From assembly GCF_018780625.1 (NCBI RefSeq), contig NZ_JADMJK010000096.1, forward strand, positions 3,033 through 67,032: a DNA stretch of 64,000 nucleotides, read 5' to 3'. Shown here in pieces: positions 1 through 8,898 of this stretch (its first letter is position 1; every line of letters begins with the position of its first letter). Under the pieces are notes generated by a model that saw only the letters and a program-made list of their open reading frames with translations, had not been told where the DNA came from and did no database searches. The position numbers and the translations under genes are program-made. This DNA comes from Polaromonas sp. GTDB taxonomy: Bacteria; Pseudomonadota; Gammaproteobacteria; Burkholderiales; Burkholderiaceae_C.

Positions 1-1
1 C

Positions 2-94
2 GATGCCTATATTGCCAAGCCCTTGCGCTACCAGGCCTTGTATGCCGTGATCGATTCCCTGCTGGTCAGGACTGCGCCGCCAGCGACCCGCTAA
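2..94 (+). CDS. C-terminal fragment of a response-regulator receiver domain protein (truncated by window start)
   Basis: Open from the window edge: DAYIAKPLRYQALYAVIDSLLVRTAPPATR*; the AKP(L) motif is typical of the end of a receiver domain. Confidence 0.6.
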   Translation, partial: DAYIAKPLRYQALYAVIDSLLVRTAPPATR

Positions 95-117
95 ACCACT
101 TAATTCACTCTGTCGCC

Positions 118-1689
118 ATGACCAGCGCCAATGCCCACTCCAACGCCACCATCCTCATCATTGATGACGAAGACCTGAACCGCAAGCTGCTCGAAGCACT
201 GTTACTGCCCGAAGGCTACCGCACCATCTGCGCCGCCAGCGGCGAAGAAGCCCTGGCCATGATTGCGCAGCAGGCACCCGACCTGATCCTGCTCGACATC
301 ATGATGCCGGGCATGGACGGTTACCAGGTGACCAGCGTTCTTAAAGCGAATCCCGCCACGTCCCGGATTCCCATCATTGTGGTGTCTGCGCTTGAAGACC
401 GCAGCGCACGCCTGCTGGGCCTTGCGGCCGGCGCCGAAGAGTTCTTGAGCAAGCCCATAGACCGGGCCGAGTTGTGCTTGAGGGTGCGCAATTTGCTCAG
501 GCTCAAGGAATTCAGCGACTTCTACCAGAACCACACCCGCATCCTTGAAGAGCAGGTGCAGGCGCGCACGGCCGACCTGCAGCGCTTTCGCTCAGCCCTG
601 GACGCCACCGCCGATGCGATTTTCCTGACAAACCGCAGGACCATGCAGTATGTCGAGGTCAATGCGACCGCCTGCACCATGCTGGGCTACACCCGCGAAG
701 AATTTTTCAAACGGGGTCCGGGATCATTCAACACCATCACGCGGGACGCGCTGGAGCGCACCTACGACGCCCTGATCGCCGGCAATGGGGCAAACCGCAT
801 GATCGAAACGCTGATGCGTTGCAAAAACGGGCGCGCGTTGCAGGTCGAAGTGCACCGGCAGGCCCAGCGCTTTGGTGACGACTGGATTATTGTCAGCGTG
901 CTGCGTGACATCACCGAACGCAAGCAGGCCCAGCAGGAAATACTTCAACTGAACGCCAGCCTGGAGCAGCGCGTGCGCCAACGCACGGCCGAGCTGGAGG
1001 AAGCCAACGAAGAACTGCAATCTTTTTCCTACTCGGTGTCACACGACCTGCGCGCCCCGCTGCGCACCATTGACGGATTCAGCAGCCTGCTTCGCAAGGA
1101 GATCGACGAGAGCGCGGCCAGCGAGCGCAGCAAGCATTGCGTGACCCGCATCAGCGCCGGGGTACTGCAGATGGGCGAGCTGATTGACGCCATGCTGTCA
1201 CTGGCGCAGGTGTCGCGGAGCAGCTTGCGCTGGGATCTTGTAGACATGAGCGCGCTGGCCCAAACGATACTGGATGGCTATCAGGAGCAGGCGCCCGAAC
1301 GAGAACTGCTGCGCGATATTCAACCCACCATCATGGCCCAGGGCGACCCGGCATTGCTCAGGCAGGTGCTCGACAACCTGCTGGGCAACGCGTGGAAGTT
1401 CACCGCCCAGCAGCCACACACCCGCATTGCATTTCAAGCCGCCACCCGCCCGGAAGGTGAAACCGTCTATACCGTGCAGGACAACGGCGCGGGCTTTGAC
1501 ATGGCCGATTCGGACAAGCTGTTTGGTGCTTTTCAGCGGCTGCACACCGCATCCGAATTTGCTGGAAATGGCATTGGCCTGGCCACGGTGCACAAAATCG
1601 TGACGCGGCATGGCGGCAAGATCTGGGCCGATTCTGCTCCGGGCCAGGGCGCGACGTTCAGTTTCACGCTGGGGCCGCCGCCCCCCTGA
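118..1689 (+). CDS. Response regulator receiver - PAS - histidine kinase (HisKA/HATPase) protein
   Basis: Receiver motifs (IIDDEDLNRKLL, LLDIMMPGMDGYQV, LSKPID), PAS (LDATADAIFLTNRR), H-box SYSVSHDLRAPLRTI, N-box DNLLGNAWKFT, G-box GNGIGLATVHKIV. Confidence 0.92.
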   Translation: MTSANAHSNATILIIDDEDLNRKLLEALLLPEGYRTICAASGEEALAMIAQQAPDLILLDIMMPGMDGYQVTSVLKANPATSRIPIIVVSALEDRSARLLGLAAGAEEFLSKPIDRAELCLRVRNLLRLKEFSDFYQNHTRILEEQVQARTADLQRFRSALDATADAIFLTNRRTMQYVEVNATACTMLGYTREEFFKRGPGSFNTITRDALERTYDALIAGNGANRMIETLMRCKNGRALQVEVHRQAQRFGDDWIIVSVLRDITERKQAQQEILQLNASLEQRVRQRTAELEEANEELQSFSYSVSHDLRAPLRTIDGFSSLLRKEIDESAASERSKHCVTRISAGVLQMGELIDAMLSLAQVSRSSLRWDLVDMSALAQTILDGYQEQAPERELLRDIQPTIMAQGDPALLRQVLDNLLGNAWKFTAQQPHTRIAFQAATRPEGETVYTVQDNGAGFDMADSDKLFGAFQRLHTASEFAGNGIGLATVHKIVTRHGGKIWADSAPGQGATFSFTLGPPPP

Positions 1690-1730
1690 CCGCCTCGGGT
1701 TGATACCGGCGAGGCATCCAAAAAACGCCC

Positions 1731-2813
1731 TCAATGTCGATGTGGATGATGCGCGTCCGGGACATGCGCATGGTTGTGGGACAAGGGTTCGTGTTGATGA
1801 ACATGGCTGTGCGTCCCGTCAGGCATCTCGTCATGCACGTGGTTGTGATGCCCATCGTCATGCCGGTGGGCGTGCTCATGCGTCATGGCTTCATGCGTGT
1901 GCGCATGCGCATGGCTTTCCATCAAATGCAGCATCACGCCCGCCAGCATGAACAAGCCGCCCAAGCCCATCAACGCGCTGGCTGACCGCTCCCCGAACGC
2001 AAAGGCCACCAAGGCACCAATGAACGGTGCGAAGGCAAATACCGATCCGGTGCGCGCTGCGCCAAAAGCGCGCTGTGCAAGCAAATAAAACCGCAAGCTA
2101 AGCCCATAACCGGTGGCGCCCACCGCAAGGAGGCCCAGTGCAGCCGTGAGCGTTGGAAGCGGTTCGCCCATGGTCGCAGCCAGCGCGGTGGTGGCAAAAG
2201 CGCCCAGCGCCGCTTTGACCAAAACCACCTGTCCAGGGTCGCGATCAGCCACGCCGCGCGACAGCGTGTTGTCCACCCCCCACGCTGCCGTGGCCAGCAG
2301 TACCGCCATCAAGCCCGCCAACTGCGCATCGCCCTGGCGGCCCTGGTCTAAAACCAGAACCATTCCACCGGCCAGCAGCAACAGCATGGCGGCCCAGACG
2401 CGCCGGTCCATCGTCTCGTGGTACAGCTTCCAGGCCAGCACCGCCGTGAACAGCGCTTCCAGCGTCAGCATCAGCGAGGCACTGGTGCCGCTGGTGCGCT
2501 GCAGTCCCCATGCCAGCGCAACGGGTCCAATGACGGCGCCAAAGCCGGCCATGGCCAGCAAGCGCCCCAGGTCGCTGCGCTGCAGGCGGGCCTCCCGTTC
2601 TACGGGCTGCCTGAGCAATGTCCCGACGACCGCCGCACCGGCATACAGCAAGGCTGCGGTGGTGAAGGCGCCCAGGCCAACTCCAAAAAATTGAACCAAA
2701 GGCGTGCTGACGCCGAACAGCCCTGCGGCCAGCAAGGCCAGCGCTCCGCCCCGAAGCGCTGGCCCACGCAAAGATGCCTGCACGGTCTTACTTGCCTGTG
2801 AAATTGGCAGCAA
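1731..2813 (-). CDS. DMT/EamA-family transporter with long His-rich C-terminal tail
   Basis: Repeated hydrophobic EamA-like TM segments; C-terminus HAHAHTHEAMTHEHAHRHDDGHHNHVHDEMPDGTHSHVHQHEPLSHNHAHVPDAHHPHRH. Confidence 0.85.
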   Translation of the reverse strand: MLPISQASKTVQASLRGPALRGGALALLAAGLFGVSTPLVQFFGVGLGAFTTAALLYAGAAVVGTLLRQPVEREARLQRSDLGRLLAMAGFGAVIGPVALAWGLQRTSGTSASLMLTLEALFTAVLAWKLYHETMDRRVWAAMLLLLAGGMVLVLDQGRQGDAQLAGLMAVLLATAAWGVDNTLSRGVADRDPGQVVLVKAALGAFATTALAATMGEPLPTLTAALGLLAVGATGYGLSLRFYLLAQRAFGAARTGSVFAFAPFIGALVAFAFGERSASALMGLGGLFMLAGVMLHLMESHAHAHTHEAMTHEHAHRHDDGHHNHVHDEMPDGTHSHVHQHEPLSHNHAHVPDAHHPHRH

Positions 2814-3138
2814 TGAAGTTGCCTGGCGGCGTGAAGAACATATAGAGCGTCTCTTTCGTCTTGTCCTTGGCAGCCGAGTCCATGAAGCTCACTTTCCATT
2901 CCTTGCCTTTCGCGCCTTCGGCCATTTCGGCCTTGTCATGTTTGACGGCTTGCCAGGATTTGTCGATCTTGCCGCTGGCCACCAGAGCGTCCTTGCGCTG
3001 GCGGGCGCAACCGAGCACGGTGGCCTCGTTGGCAGGCTTGTTGCCGTGAAAGTGACAGCCACCACCTTCGGCAGCAAAAGCGGAAGGTGCGGCGGCGAAT
3101 GCAGCGACGAGAGTGGCGATAGACAAGATGCGTTTCAT
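2788..3138 (-). CDS. DUF6488-like small secreted protein
   Basis: Signal peptide MKRILSIATLVAAFAAAPSAFA followed by EGGGCHFHGNKPANEATVLGCARQRKDALVASGKID; position between HupE and EamA. Confidence 0.6.
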   Translation of the reverse strand: MKRILSIATLVAAFAAAPSAFAAEGGGCHFHGNKPANEATVLGCARQRKDALVASGKIDKSWQAVKHDKAEMAEGAKGKEWKVSFMDSAAKDKTKETLYMFFTPPGNFIAANFTGK

Positions 3139-3180
3139 GGGAGTCTTCTTTCGGTTGAGTAAGTGAAAAATACAAGATAG

Positions 3181-3966
3181 TTAAAGGGCGTTGCGGCTGG
3201 CATCCGTCGAATTTTTTATATCCATGTCTTCATGAATAGGCTGGTGCTCCTCTGCCGGGAATCGAAAGCTGTCGGGGCTGGCATCGTGTTGGTAGCCATG
3301 CAATTGCATGAACAGCAAATAAACACCCGCGTAAATCAGGCCCATATTGGCCGCAAAGCTGAAGCGCTTGAATGACGGGCGATGCCGCCAGAACGCCAGC
3401 AGACCTACCATCACCGTCAAAGCGGCAATCTGACCGATCTCCACCCCCAGATTGAAGCTCAGGATGCGCAGCAACATGCTGGTGTTGTCGTCGCCCAGGG
3501 GCAACTGCTGCAGCCGGGTGGAAAGCCCAAAGCCATGCAGCAGCCCGAAGCCAAAGACCGCGGCCAGCAGGTTGGGCGACTTCATGTCGAAATACTTCTG
3601 AAAGCCGCCATTGTTGTCAAAGCCCTTGTAGATCACGCTGATGGCGATGATCGCGTCCACCAGATAGAAATTCCAGGTGATCTTGAAGTACGTGGCAAAG
3701 ATCAGTGTGATGCAGTGAACCAGGGTGAAAACGGTGACAAACCTGGCCACGTCCTTGAAGCTGGTCAGGAAAAATACCATCCCCAACAAGAACAGCAGGT
3801 GGTCGTAGCCCGTGAGCATATGGCTGGCACCCAACCCGATATAGCGCAAATAGCCGCCATCAAGCATGCTCTGACGGTCAGCCTCGGAAATTCCGTGGGC
3901 GAGTGCCACCAACGGCAACGCCATCAGCAGCAAGGCCATGAGGCGGCCTGCGAGTAACTTGTTCAT
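3181..3966 (-). CDS. HupE/UreJ-family membrane protein
   Basis: GYDHLLFLLGMVFFLTSFKDVARFVTVFTLVHCITL and FGFGLLHGFGLSTRL motifs of HupE/UreJ-2 proteins. Confidence 0.85.
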   Translation of the reverse strand: MNKLLAGRLMALLLMALPLVALAHGISEADRQSMLDGGYLRYIGLGASHMLTGYDHLLFLLGMVFFLTSFKDVARFVTVFTLVHCITLIFATYFKITWNFYLVDAIIAISVIYKGFDNNGGFQKYFDMKSPNLLAAVFGFGLLHGFGLSTRLQQLPLGDDNTSMLLRILSFNLGVEIGQIAALTVMVGLLAFWRHRPSFKRFSFAANMGLIYAGVYLLFMQLHGYQHDASPDSFRFPAEEHQPIHEDMDIKNSTDASRNAL

Positions 3967-4099
3967 TCAATAACTTTCTGGATTTGAGGCACGGTTGCGC
4001 ACACAGTGCGACCTGCGGCGTAAGCCGGGTCGCAAACGGGATCTTCAGAAGATGCAAATGCAAATACCCAGCGCCCCTTGCAAGGCGCTGGACATTCCC

Positions 4100-4540
4100 T
4101 CAAGCGTTGCGCTGGGGGGGCCTGAGCGGGCCTTCAAGATGCGGGGATGGCCCCAATGATTTCACCGTCTTGCTGGGTGAAAGTGGCCGAACGGTTGCGA
4201 CCGTGGCCCAGCCCGTGGTCAGCAAACCGGCCGTATTGAATCCAGCATATGCATGCACATGCTGAACCGCGCCGTCCACGCCGTCTGCTTCATCCGCTTC
4301 GTCCATGTGCACAGCCTGTCCATCGTCATCATCATGGTGGTGATGGCTGGCATCCTGGCTGTGCAGTGCGATGTGTTCCAGCTTGACGGCACGCTCTGCC
4401 ACAGCCAGCGGGCTGAACATGGTCAGTGCCTGGCAAATAATGGCAAGTAGCAGAAGAATCGCGCGAATTCGGCGGGGCATGGAGGCAGATGTTATCCTGT
4501 CTTTTCTCACGTTGTAGGGCGGATGCAATGTGTTTCCCAT
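4100..4540 (-). CDS. Small His/Asp-rich secreted or membrane-anchored protein (putative metal-responsive)
   Basis: N-terminal hydrophobic segment (IRAILLLLAIICQALTMFSPLAVA) then HSQDASHHHHDDDDGQAVHMDEADEADG. Confidence 0.55.
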   Translation of the reverse strand: MGNTLHPPYNVRKDRITSASMPRRIRAILLLLAIICQALTMFSPLAVAERAVKLEHIALHSQDASHHHHDDDDGQAVHMDEADEADGVDGAVQHVHAYAGFNTAGLLTTGWATVATVRPLSPSKTVKSLGPSPHLEGPLRPPQRNA

Positions 4541-4710
4541 TTCTCAATCGCCACAACGCCACCGGCTGAGTGATGAAGTCAATTGACACTCACCCGGCAG
4601 CATATTGCGCTGATTCCAGTGGGTTGTGGGGCTCCGAACGACTGGCTCAGACCATATATTGCGCACCGCTTTTTCGCCCAACAGGCAAATGCCCGGCGCA
4701 TACTCTGCCC

Positions 4711-5253
4711 ATGCCTGCCCTCTTGCTTCACCTGCTAAAAAAAACTGCGCTGACCGGCGCCGTCGCGCCCTCGTCCCGCTTCCTCGCCTCGGCCATGGTC
4801 CGCGCCACAGGCGAGGCGAGACATGTCGTGGAACTGGGCGCCGGCACGGGCCCCGTCACGAAGGAGTTGCGCAGCCGGCTGCCCAACGCCTCACTGATAG
4901 CAGTCGAAATACAGCCCAGTCTGGCGCAACAGCTTCGTAGCAGGTTTCCGGGGCTGGACGTGCGGCAGGACCTGGCTCACGAGGTACTGGACGGCCTCGT
5001 CTACACCGACCCGGTGGTGGTGGTGTCCAGCCTTCCCTTTCGCTCACTCCCAAAGGACATGCACGATGTGACTGTGACGAGCATCGAGCGGCTTTTGCGC
5101 AGAGTCCCCGGCTCCAAGCTGGTGCAGTTCACCTACCAGCCGCGCGCGCCCTTTGAGGCATCAGCGGATTTTCAGTGGAACAAGACCTGCTCGGTGTGGC
5201 GCAATGCACCGCCGGCGGGCGTGTGGGTGTTGCAAAGCTTGCCCGCGGCTTGA
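4711..5253 (+). CDS. Class I SAM-dependent methyltransferase (phospholipid N-methyltransferase-like)
   Basis: HVVELGAGTGPVTKEL SAM-binding motif; VVVSSLPFRSLP; start chosen at MPALLLHLLKK (longer in-frame ORF begins at 4570). Confidence 0.75.
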   Translation: MPALLLHLLKKTALTGAVAPSSRFLASAMVRATGEARHVVELGAGTGPVTKELRSRLPNASLIAVEIQPSLAQQLRSRFPGLDVRQDLAHEVLDGLVYTDPVVVVSSLPFRSLPKDMHDVTVTSIERLLRRVPGSKLVQFTYQPRAPFEASADFQWNKTCSVWRNAPPAGVWVLQSLPAA

Positions 5254-5351
5254 GCTGCGGCTCCTCGCAACCTTTCGCTTTTCATCGCCCGACATCGCGA
5301 AAAGGCAAATGGCCTACGGGAACCTTTCCCGCCATCGCTTATCATTAAGTA

Positions 5352-5783
5352 ATGCGTCGCTTTACCTTCGTCCTCATGATCGCCCTGCTGCTGTTGCGCG
5401 GCTGGATGGGCGAAGCCATGGCGACCGGGATGGCGCTGGCGCCGTTGCAGCCCCTGCCATCGGCGACACAAACAGTCGCGGCCCATGCCCATGCGCCAAG
5501 CGCGCAAATGCATGTTGGTCATGAAACCGCAGAACCCGAGGCGCTTTACGAGGCGCAGGCTGTTCACGACTGCACTGGCGGTCCTGCCAGCGAAGATCCA
5601 TCCCATGCGGGCCCTGCCCACTGCGACGCCTGCACAGCCTGCCAGGCCTGCCACACCGTGGCCTTGACGCCATTTGCCGCCAGCGCCCACCCCGTTTTCA
5701 GCGCACGTGCGCTGCCCCGCGCCAAGGCAGCGTTCTTTGCCAGCGCCGACACGGCACGCGGCCAGAAACCACCGATTTCCTGA
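5352..5783 (+). CDS. Small secreted His/Cys-rich protein (CopL/DUF2946-like)
   Basis: Signal-like N-terminus; HAHAPSAQMHVGH and HCDACTACQACHTV motifs; first gene of the + strand copper cluster. Confidence 0.55.
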   Translation: MRRFTFVLMIALLLLRGWMGEAMATGMALAPLQPLPSATQTVAAHAHAPSAQMHVGHETAEPEALYEAQAVHDCTGGPASEDPSHAGPAHCDACTACQACHTVALTPFAASAHPVFSARALPRAKAAFFASADTARGQKPPIS

Positions 5784-5898
5784 CCTCCAGGCCCGCAATG
5801 GGTCTGTACTTGCTTCCGGCACAGGCTTTACAGGCCCGTCATGCCCGGATCGTTGCGGTGCGCCAAGCATCGCCCCGTTTGTATGTCAGGAGATTTCA

Positions 5899-6243
5899 GT
5901 GAACGTCCGTTTTATTTCAACGTCGCCCGCCAGGCTGGCGTTGCTTGCCTTTTTGGCGCTGCCGGCCGCAGCCATCGCACAGGCTGCGCCCTATCCCCAA
6001 CTCGACCCCAAGCACACCATGCAGGGCGCCAGTGCCGACACGCCCGTGCCGCCCGCGCTCTACCGCTCGGTGTTTGCCGGCCTGCCCACCGGGGTGGAAG
6101 AAACCCGCGTGGACTGGAAAAAGGCCAACGCCGACGTGGGCCAGTTCAAACGAGGCCATGCCGACCTTCTGAAATGGGAACAAGAGCAGGCCAAGGCACC
6201 GCCCAAGGCCGCTGACCGCCCTTCCGGCCCACCCACCCGCTAA
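5899..6243 (+). CDS. Small secreted hypothetical protein of copper cluster
   Basis: GTG start; signal peptide (ARLALLAFLALPAAAIAQA); ends 9 bp before the TolC-family gene. Confidence 0.6.
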   Translation: MNVRFISTSPARLALLAFLALPAAAIAQAAPYPQLDPKHTMQGASADTPVPPALYRSVFAGLPTGVEETRVDWKKANADVGQFKRGHADLLKWEQEQAKAPPKAADRPSGPPTR

Positions 6244-6251
6244 AGCGCATC

Positions 6252-7436
6252 ATGAAAAAACTTTTGAACACCCGCGCAACCCCGGCATTGCGCCTGAGTG
6301 CCATGACCGTGCTACTGCTGGCCTTGAGCGGCCAAGCGCTCGCTGCACCGGATGCCGATGGCGGCGTGGCTGGACTGCAGCAACTTCTCAATGGCAAGCT
6401 GGTGGGTTTGGGCGACACCAGCGTCCCGATTGCCCGTCCGGGCGCAGACACAAGCGCCCTGGTGAACGAGTTGCTGAAAGCGCCGCTTGGCGCGGAAGCG
6501 GCCGTGCGCATCGCTTTACTGAACAATCCTGGGCTGCAGGTGTCGCTGGGAAGCGCTGGCGTGGGCCTCTCAGACACCGTCGGCGCCGCCAGCCCGGCCA
6601 GACGCAAGGCGCAGCAGACCCTCACGCGGCTGTCCACCGATGCGCGCAAGGCCTGGATTGAGGCCGTTGCCGCAGCCCAAAGCGCACGCTACGTGCGCGA
6701 GGCCAAAGAAGCCACCGAAGCCGCAGGCGAGTTGGCCAGACGCATGACGCAGGTCGGCAACATCAGCAAATTTCAGCAGGCGCGCGAACAAGCCACGCTG
6801 TCTGATGCCGCCGTGCAGCTGGCCAAATCGCAGCAGGCCGCATTCAATGCCCGCGAAAAACTCATCGTCACGCTGGGCTTGTGGGGCGCCCAAACAGGGT
6901 TTGAACTGCCCGGCGAACTGCCTGCGCTGCCGCCCCAAGCACAGGACCTGCCCGACATCGAAACCCGCGTGCTCAAACAGAGCGAGGCGCTGCGCCTGGC
7001 ACAAGTCCAGTGGCAACGCCAGTTGGCAGGGCCACGTCCGGCCAGCGCAGATGACCTGTGGGATGCCATGGGCGACGCGGCCACCGTACGCGAGTTGGCG
7101 GTCAAAACGCGCAGCGAAGCGCGCCAGGCCTACAACGACTACCGCACCACTTACGACCTGGCGCGGCATTACCGTGACGAGGTGATGCCGCTGCGCAAGT
7201 TCATCAACGACGAGGTGGTGCTGCGCTACAACGGCATGCTGCTCAGCGTGTTTGACCTGCTGGCCGATACACGCGCGCAGGTGCTTGCCACAGGCAGCGC
7301 CATCGAGGCACAGCGCGACTTCTGGCTCGCCGAGGCCGAGCTGCAAGCGATGCTGGCGGGCGCACCAGTGGCGCTTTCCTCCGGCGCGCCAGCTTCAAGC
7401 GGCACCGCAGCCGGTGGCGCTGCCGCCGCGCACTGA
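6252..7436 (+). CDS. TolC-family protein lacking apparent beta-barrel segments
   Basis: AAVRIALLNNPGLQ, ELARRMTQVGNISKFQQAREQA, LIVTLGLWG, YRTTYDLARHYRDEVMPLRKFINDEVVLRYNGMLLSVFDLLADTRAQV are TolC-family alpha-hairpin signatures. Confidence 0.85.
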   Translation: MKKLLNTRATPALRLSAMTVLLLALSGQALAAPDADGGVAGLQQLLNGKLVGLGDTSVPIARPGADTSALVNELLKAPLGAEAAVRIALLNNPGLQVSLGSAGVGLSDTVGAASPARRKAQQTLTRLSTDARKAWIEAVAAAQSARYVREAKEATEAAGELARRMTQVGNISKFQQAREQATLSDAAVQLAKSQQAAFNAREKLIVTLGLWGAQTGFELPGELPALPPQAQDLPDIETRVLKQSEALRLAQVQWQRQLAGPRPASADDLWDAMGDAATVRELAVKTRSEARQAYNDYRTTYDLARHYRDEVMPLRKFINDEVVLRYNGMLLSVFDLLADTRAQVLATGSAIEAQRDFWLAEAELQAMLAGAPVALSSGAPASSGTAAGGAAAAH

Positions 7437-7466
7437 ATTGCATAAAAAAATACCAAGGATTTCCCC

Positions 7467-8861
7467 ATGAATCGACGACATTTTTTCAACGGTGCGGCGC
7501 TCACAGCCGTCGCAGCGGCCTCGGTCAGCCGGGTCGCCATGGCCGCCCTGCCGGAGCCGGTCATCATGAGCGGGGCGGACACCGCGCCGCCGCTCGTCCC
7601 GTCCAGCGGGCGGCCCTACAACCCGGTGGTCACACTCAATGGCTGGACCTTGCCCTGGCGCATGAACAACGGCGTGAAGGAGTTTCACCTGGTGGCCGAG
7701 CCGGTGGTGCGCGAGATGACCCCGGGCTTCAAGGCCCACATGTGGGGCTACAACGGCCAGAGCCCCGGCCCCACGATCGAGGTGGTCGAAGGCGACCGGG
7801 TGCGCGTGTTCGTGACCAACAAGCTGCCTGAGCACACCAGCGTGCACTGGCACGGCCAGCGCTTGCCCAGCGGCATGGACGGCGTGTCGGGCCTGAACCA
7901 GCCGGCAATTCCGGTCGGCAAGACTTTTGTCTACGAGTTCATGGCGCGCCGCCCCGGCACCTTCATGTACCACCCGCATGCCGACGAAATGACGCAGATG
8001 GCGATGGGCATGATGGGTTTCTGGGTGACCCACCCCAAAGGCAAACACCCGCTGATTGACGAGGTGGACCGCGACTTCGTGTTCCTGCTCAACGCCTACG
8101 ACATCGACCCCGGCACCATGACGCCCAAGATCATGACCATGACGGACTTCAATCTGTGGTCATGGAACAGCCGGATTTTCCCGGGTATAGACACACTCAA
8201 TGTGCGCTTGGGCGACAAGGTGCGGATCCGCATTGGCAACCTCACCATGACCAACCACCCCATCCACCTGCATGGCCACGAGTTCAAGGTCACGGGCAGC
8301 GACGGCGGGCCGTGGCCCATGGCGGCACGTGCCCCCGAAGTCACCACCGATGTGGCCGTGGGCCAGATGCGGCAGCTTGATTTTCTGGCCGACGAAGAAG
8401 GCGACTGGGCCTTTCATTGCCACAAGAGCCACCACACCATGAACGCCATGGGCCACGCCATTCCCACCACGATTGGCGTGGACCATCGCGGCCTCGTCAA
8501 AAAACTGCAAAAAGTCATGCCCGACTACATGATGATGGGCGAGCGCGGCATGGCCGACATGGGCGAGATGGAAATGCAGATCCCCGAAAACACCGCACCG
8601 ATGATGACCGGCACCGGCCCTTACGGCGGCGTGGAAATGGGCGGCATGTTCAGCATCCTCAAGGTCCGAAAAAACCAAAAGCCTGGCGACTACAAGGACC
8701 CCGGCTGGTATAAGCAGCCGGCCGGCACCCAAGCCTATGAATGGACAGGCGCACTGCCCGATCCTGCGCGCATGAAGGCAAGCAGCACAGCCATGCCGGC
8801 AACCGCAGGCCCCGGCACCGAAGTCCAGATCCGTAAACCCATGGGCAACATGGCCCACTAA
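7467..8861 (+). CDS. Two-domain multicopper oxidase (copper oxidase)
   Basis: Twin-Arg-like start MNRRHFFNGA; HWHGQRLP, MYHPHADEM, HPIHLHGHEF, HCHKSHHTMNAMGH copper motifs; Met-rich C-terminus. Confidence 0.9.
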   Translation: MNRRHFFNGAALTAVAAASVSRVAMAALPEPVIMSGADTAPPLVPSSGRPYNPVVTLNGWTLPWRMNNGVKEFHLVAEPVVREMTPGFKAHMWGYNGQSPGPTIEVVEGDRVRVFVTNKLPEHTSVHWHGQRLPSGMDGVSGLNQPAIPVGKTFVYEFMARRPGTFMYHPHADEMTQMAMGMMGFWVTHPKGKHPLIDEVDRDFVFLLNAYDIDPGTMTPKIMTMTDFNLWSWNSRIFPGIDTLNVRLGDKVRIRIGNLTMTNHPIHLHGHEFKVTGSDGGPWPMAARAPEVTTDVAVGQMRQLDFLADEEGDWAFHCHKSHHTMNAMGHAIPTTIGVDHRGLVKKLQKVMPDYMMMGERGMADMGEMEMQIPENTAPMMTGTGPYGGVEMGGMFSILKVRKNQKPGDYKDPGWYKQPAGTQAYEWTGALPDPARMKASSTAMPATAGPGTEVQIRKPMGNMAH

Positions 8862-8898
8862 TTCACTAATCCATCAACCCTGCAACCAAGGAAATCTC

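Noticed and set aside
5172-5870. 232-aa minus-strand ORF spanning 5172-5870
   Set aside because: Opposite two better-supported plus-strand genes; no recognisable domain.
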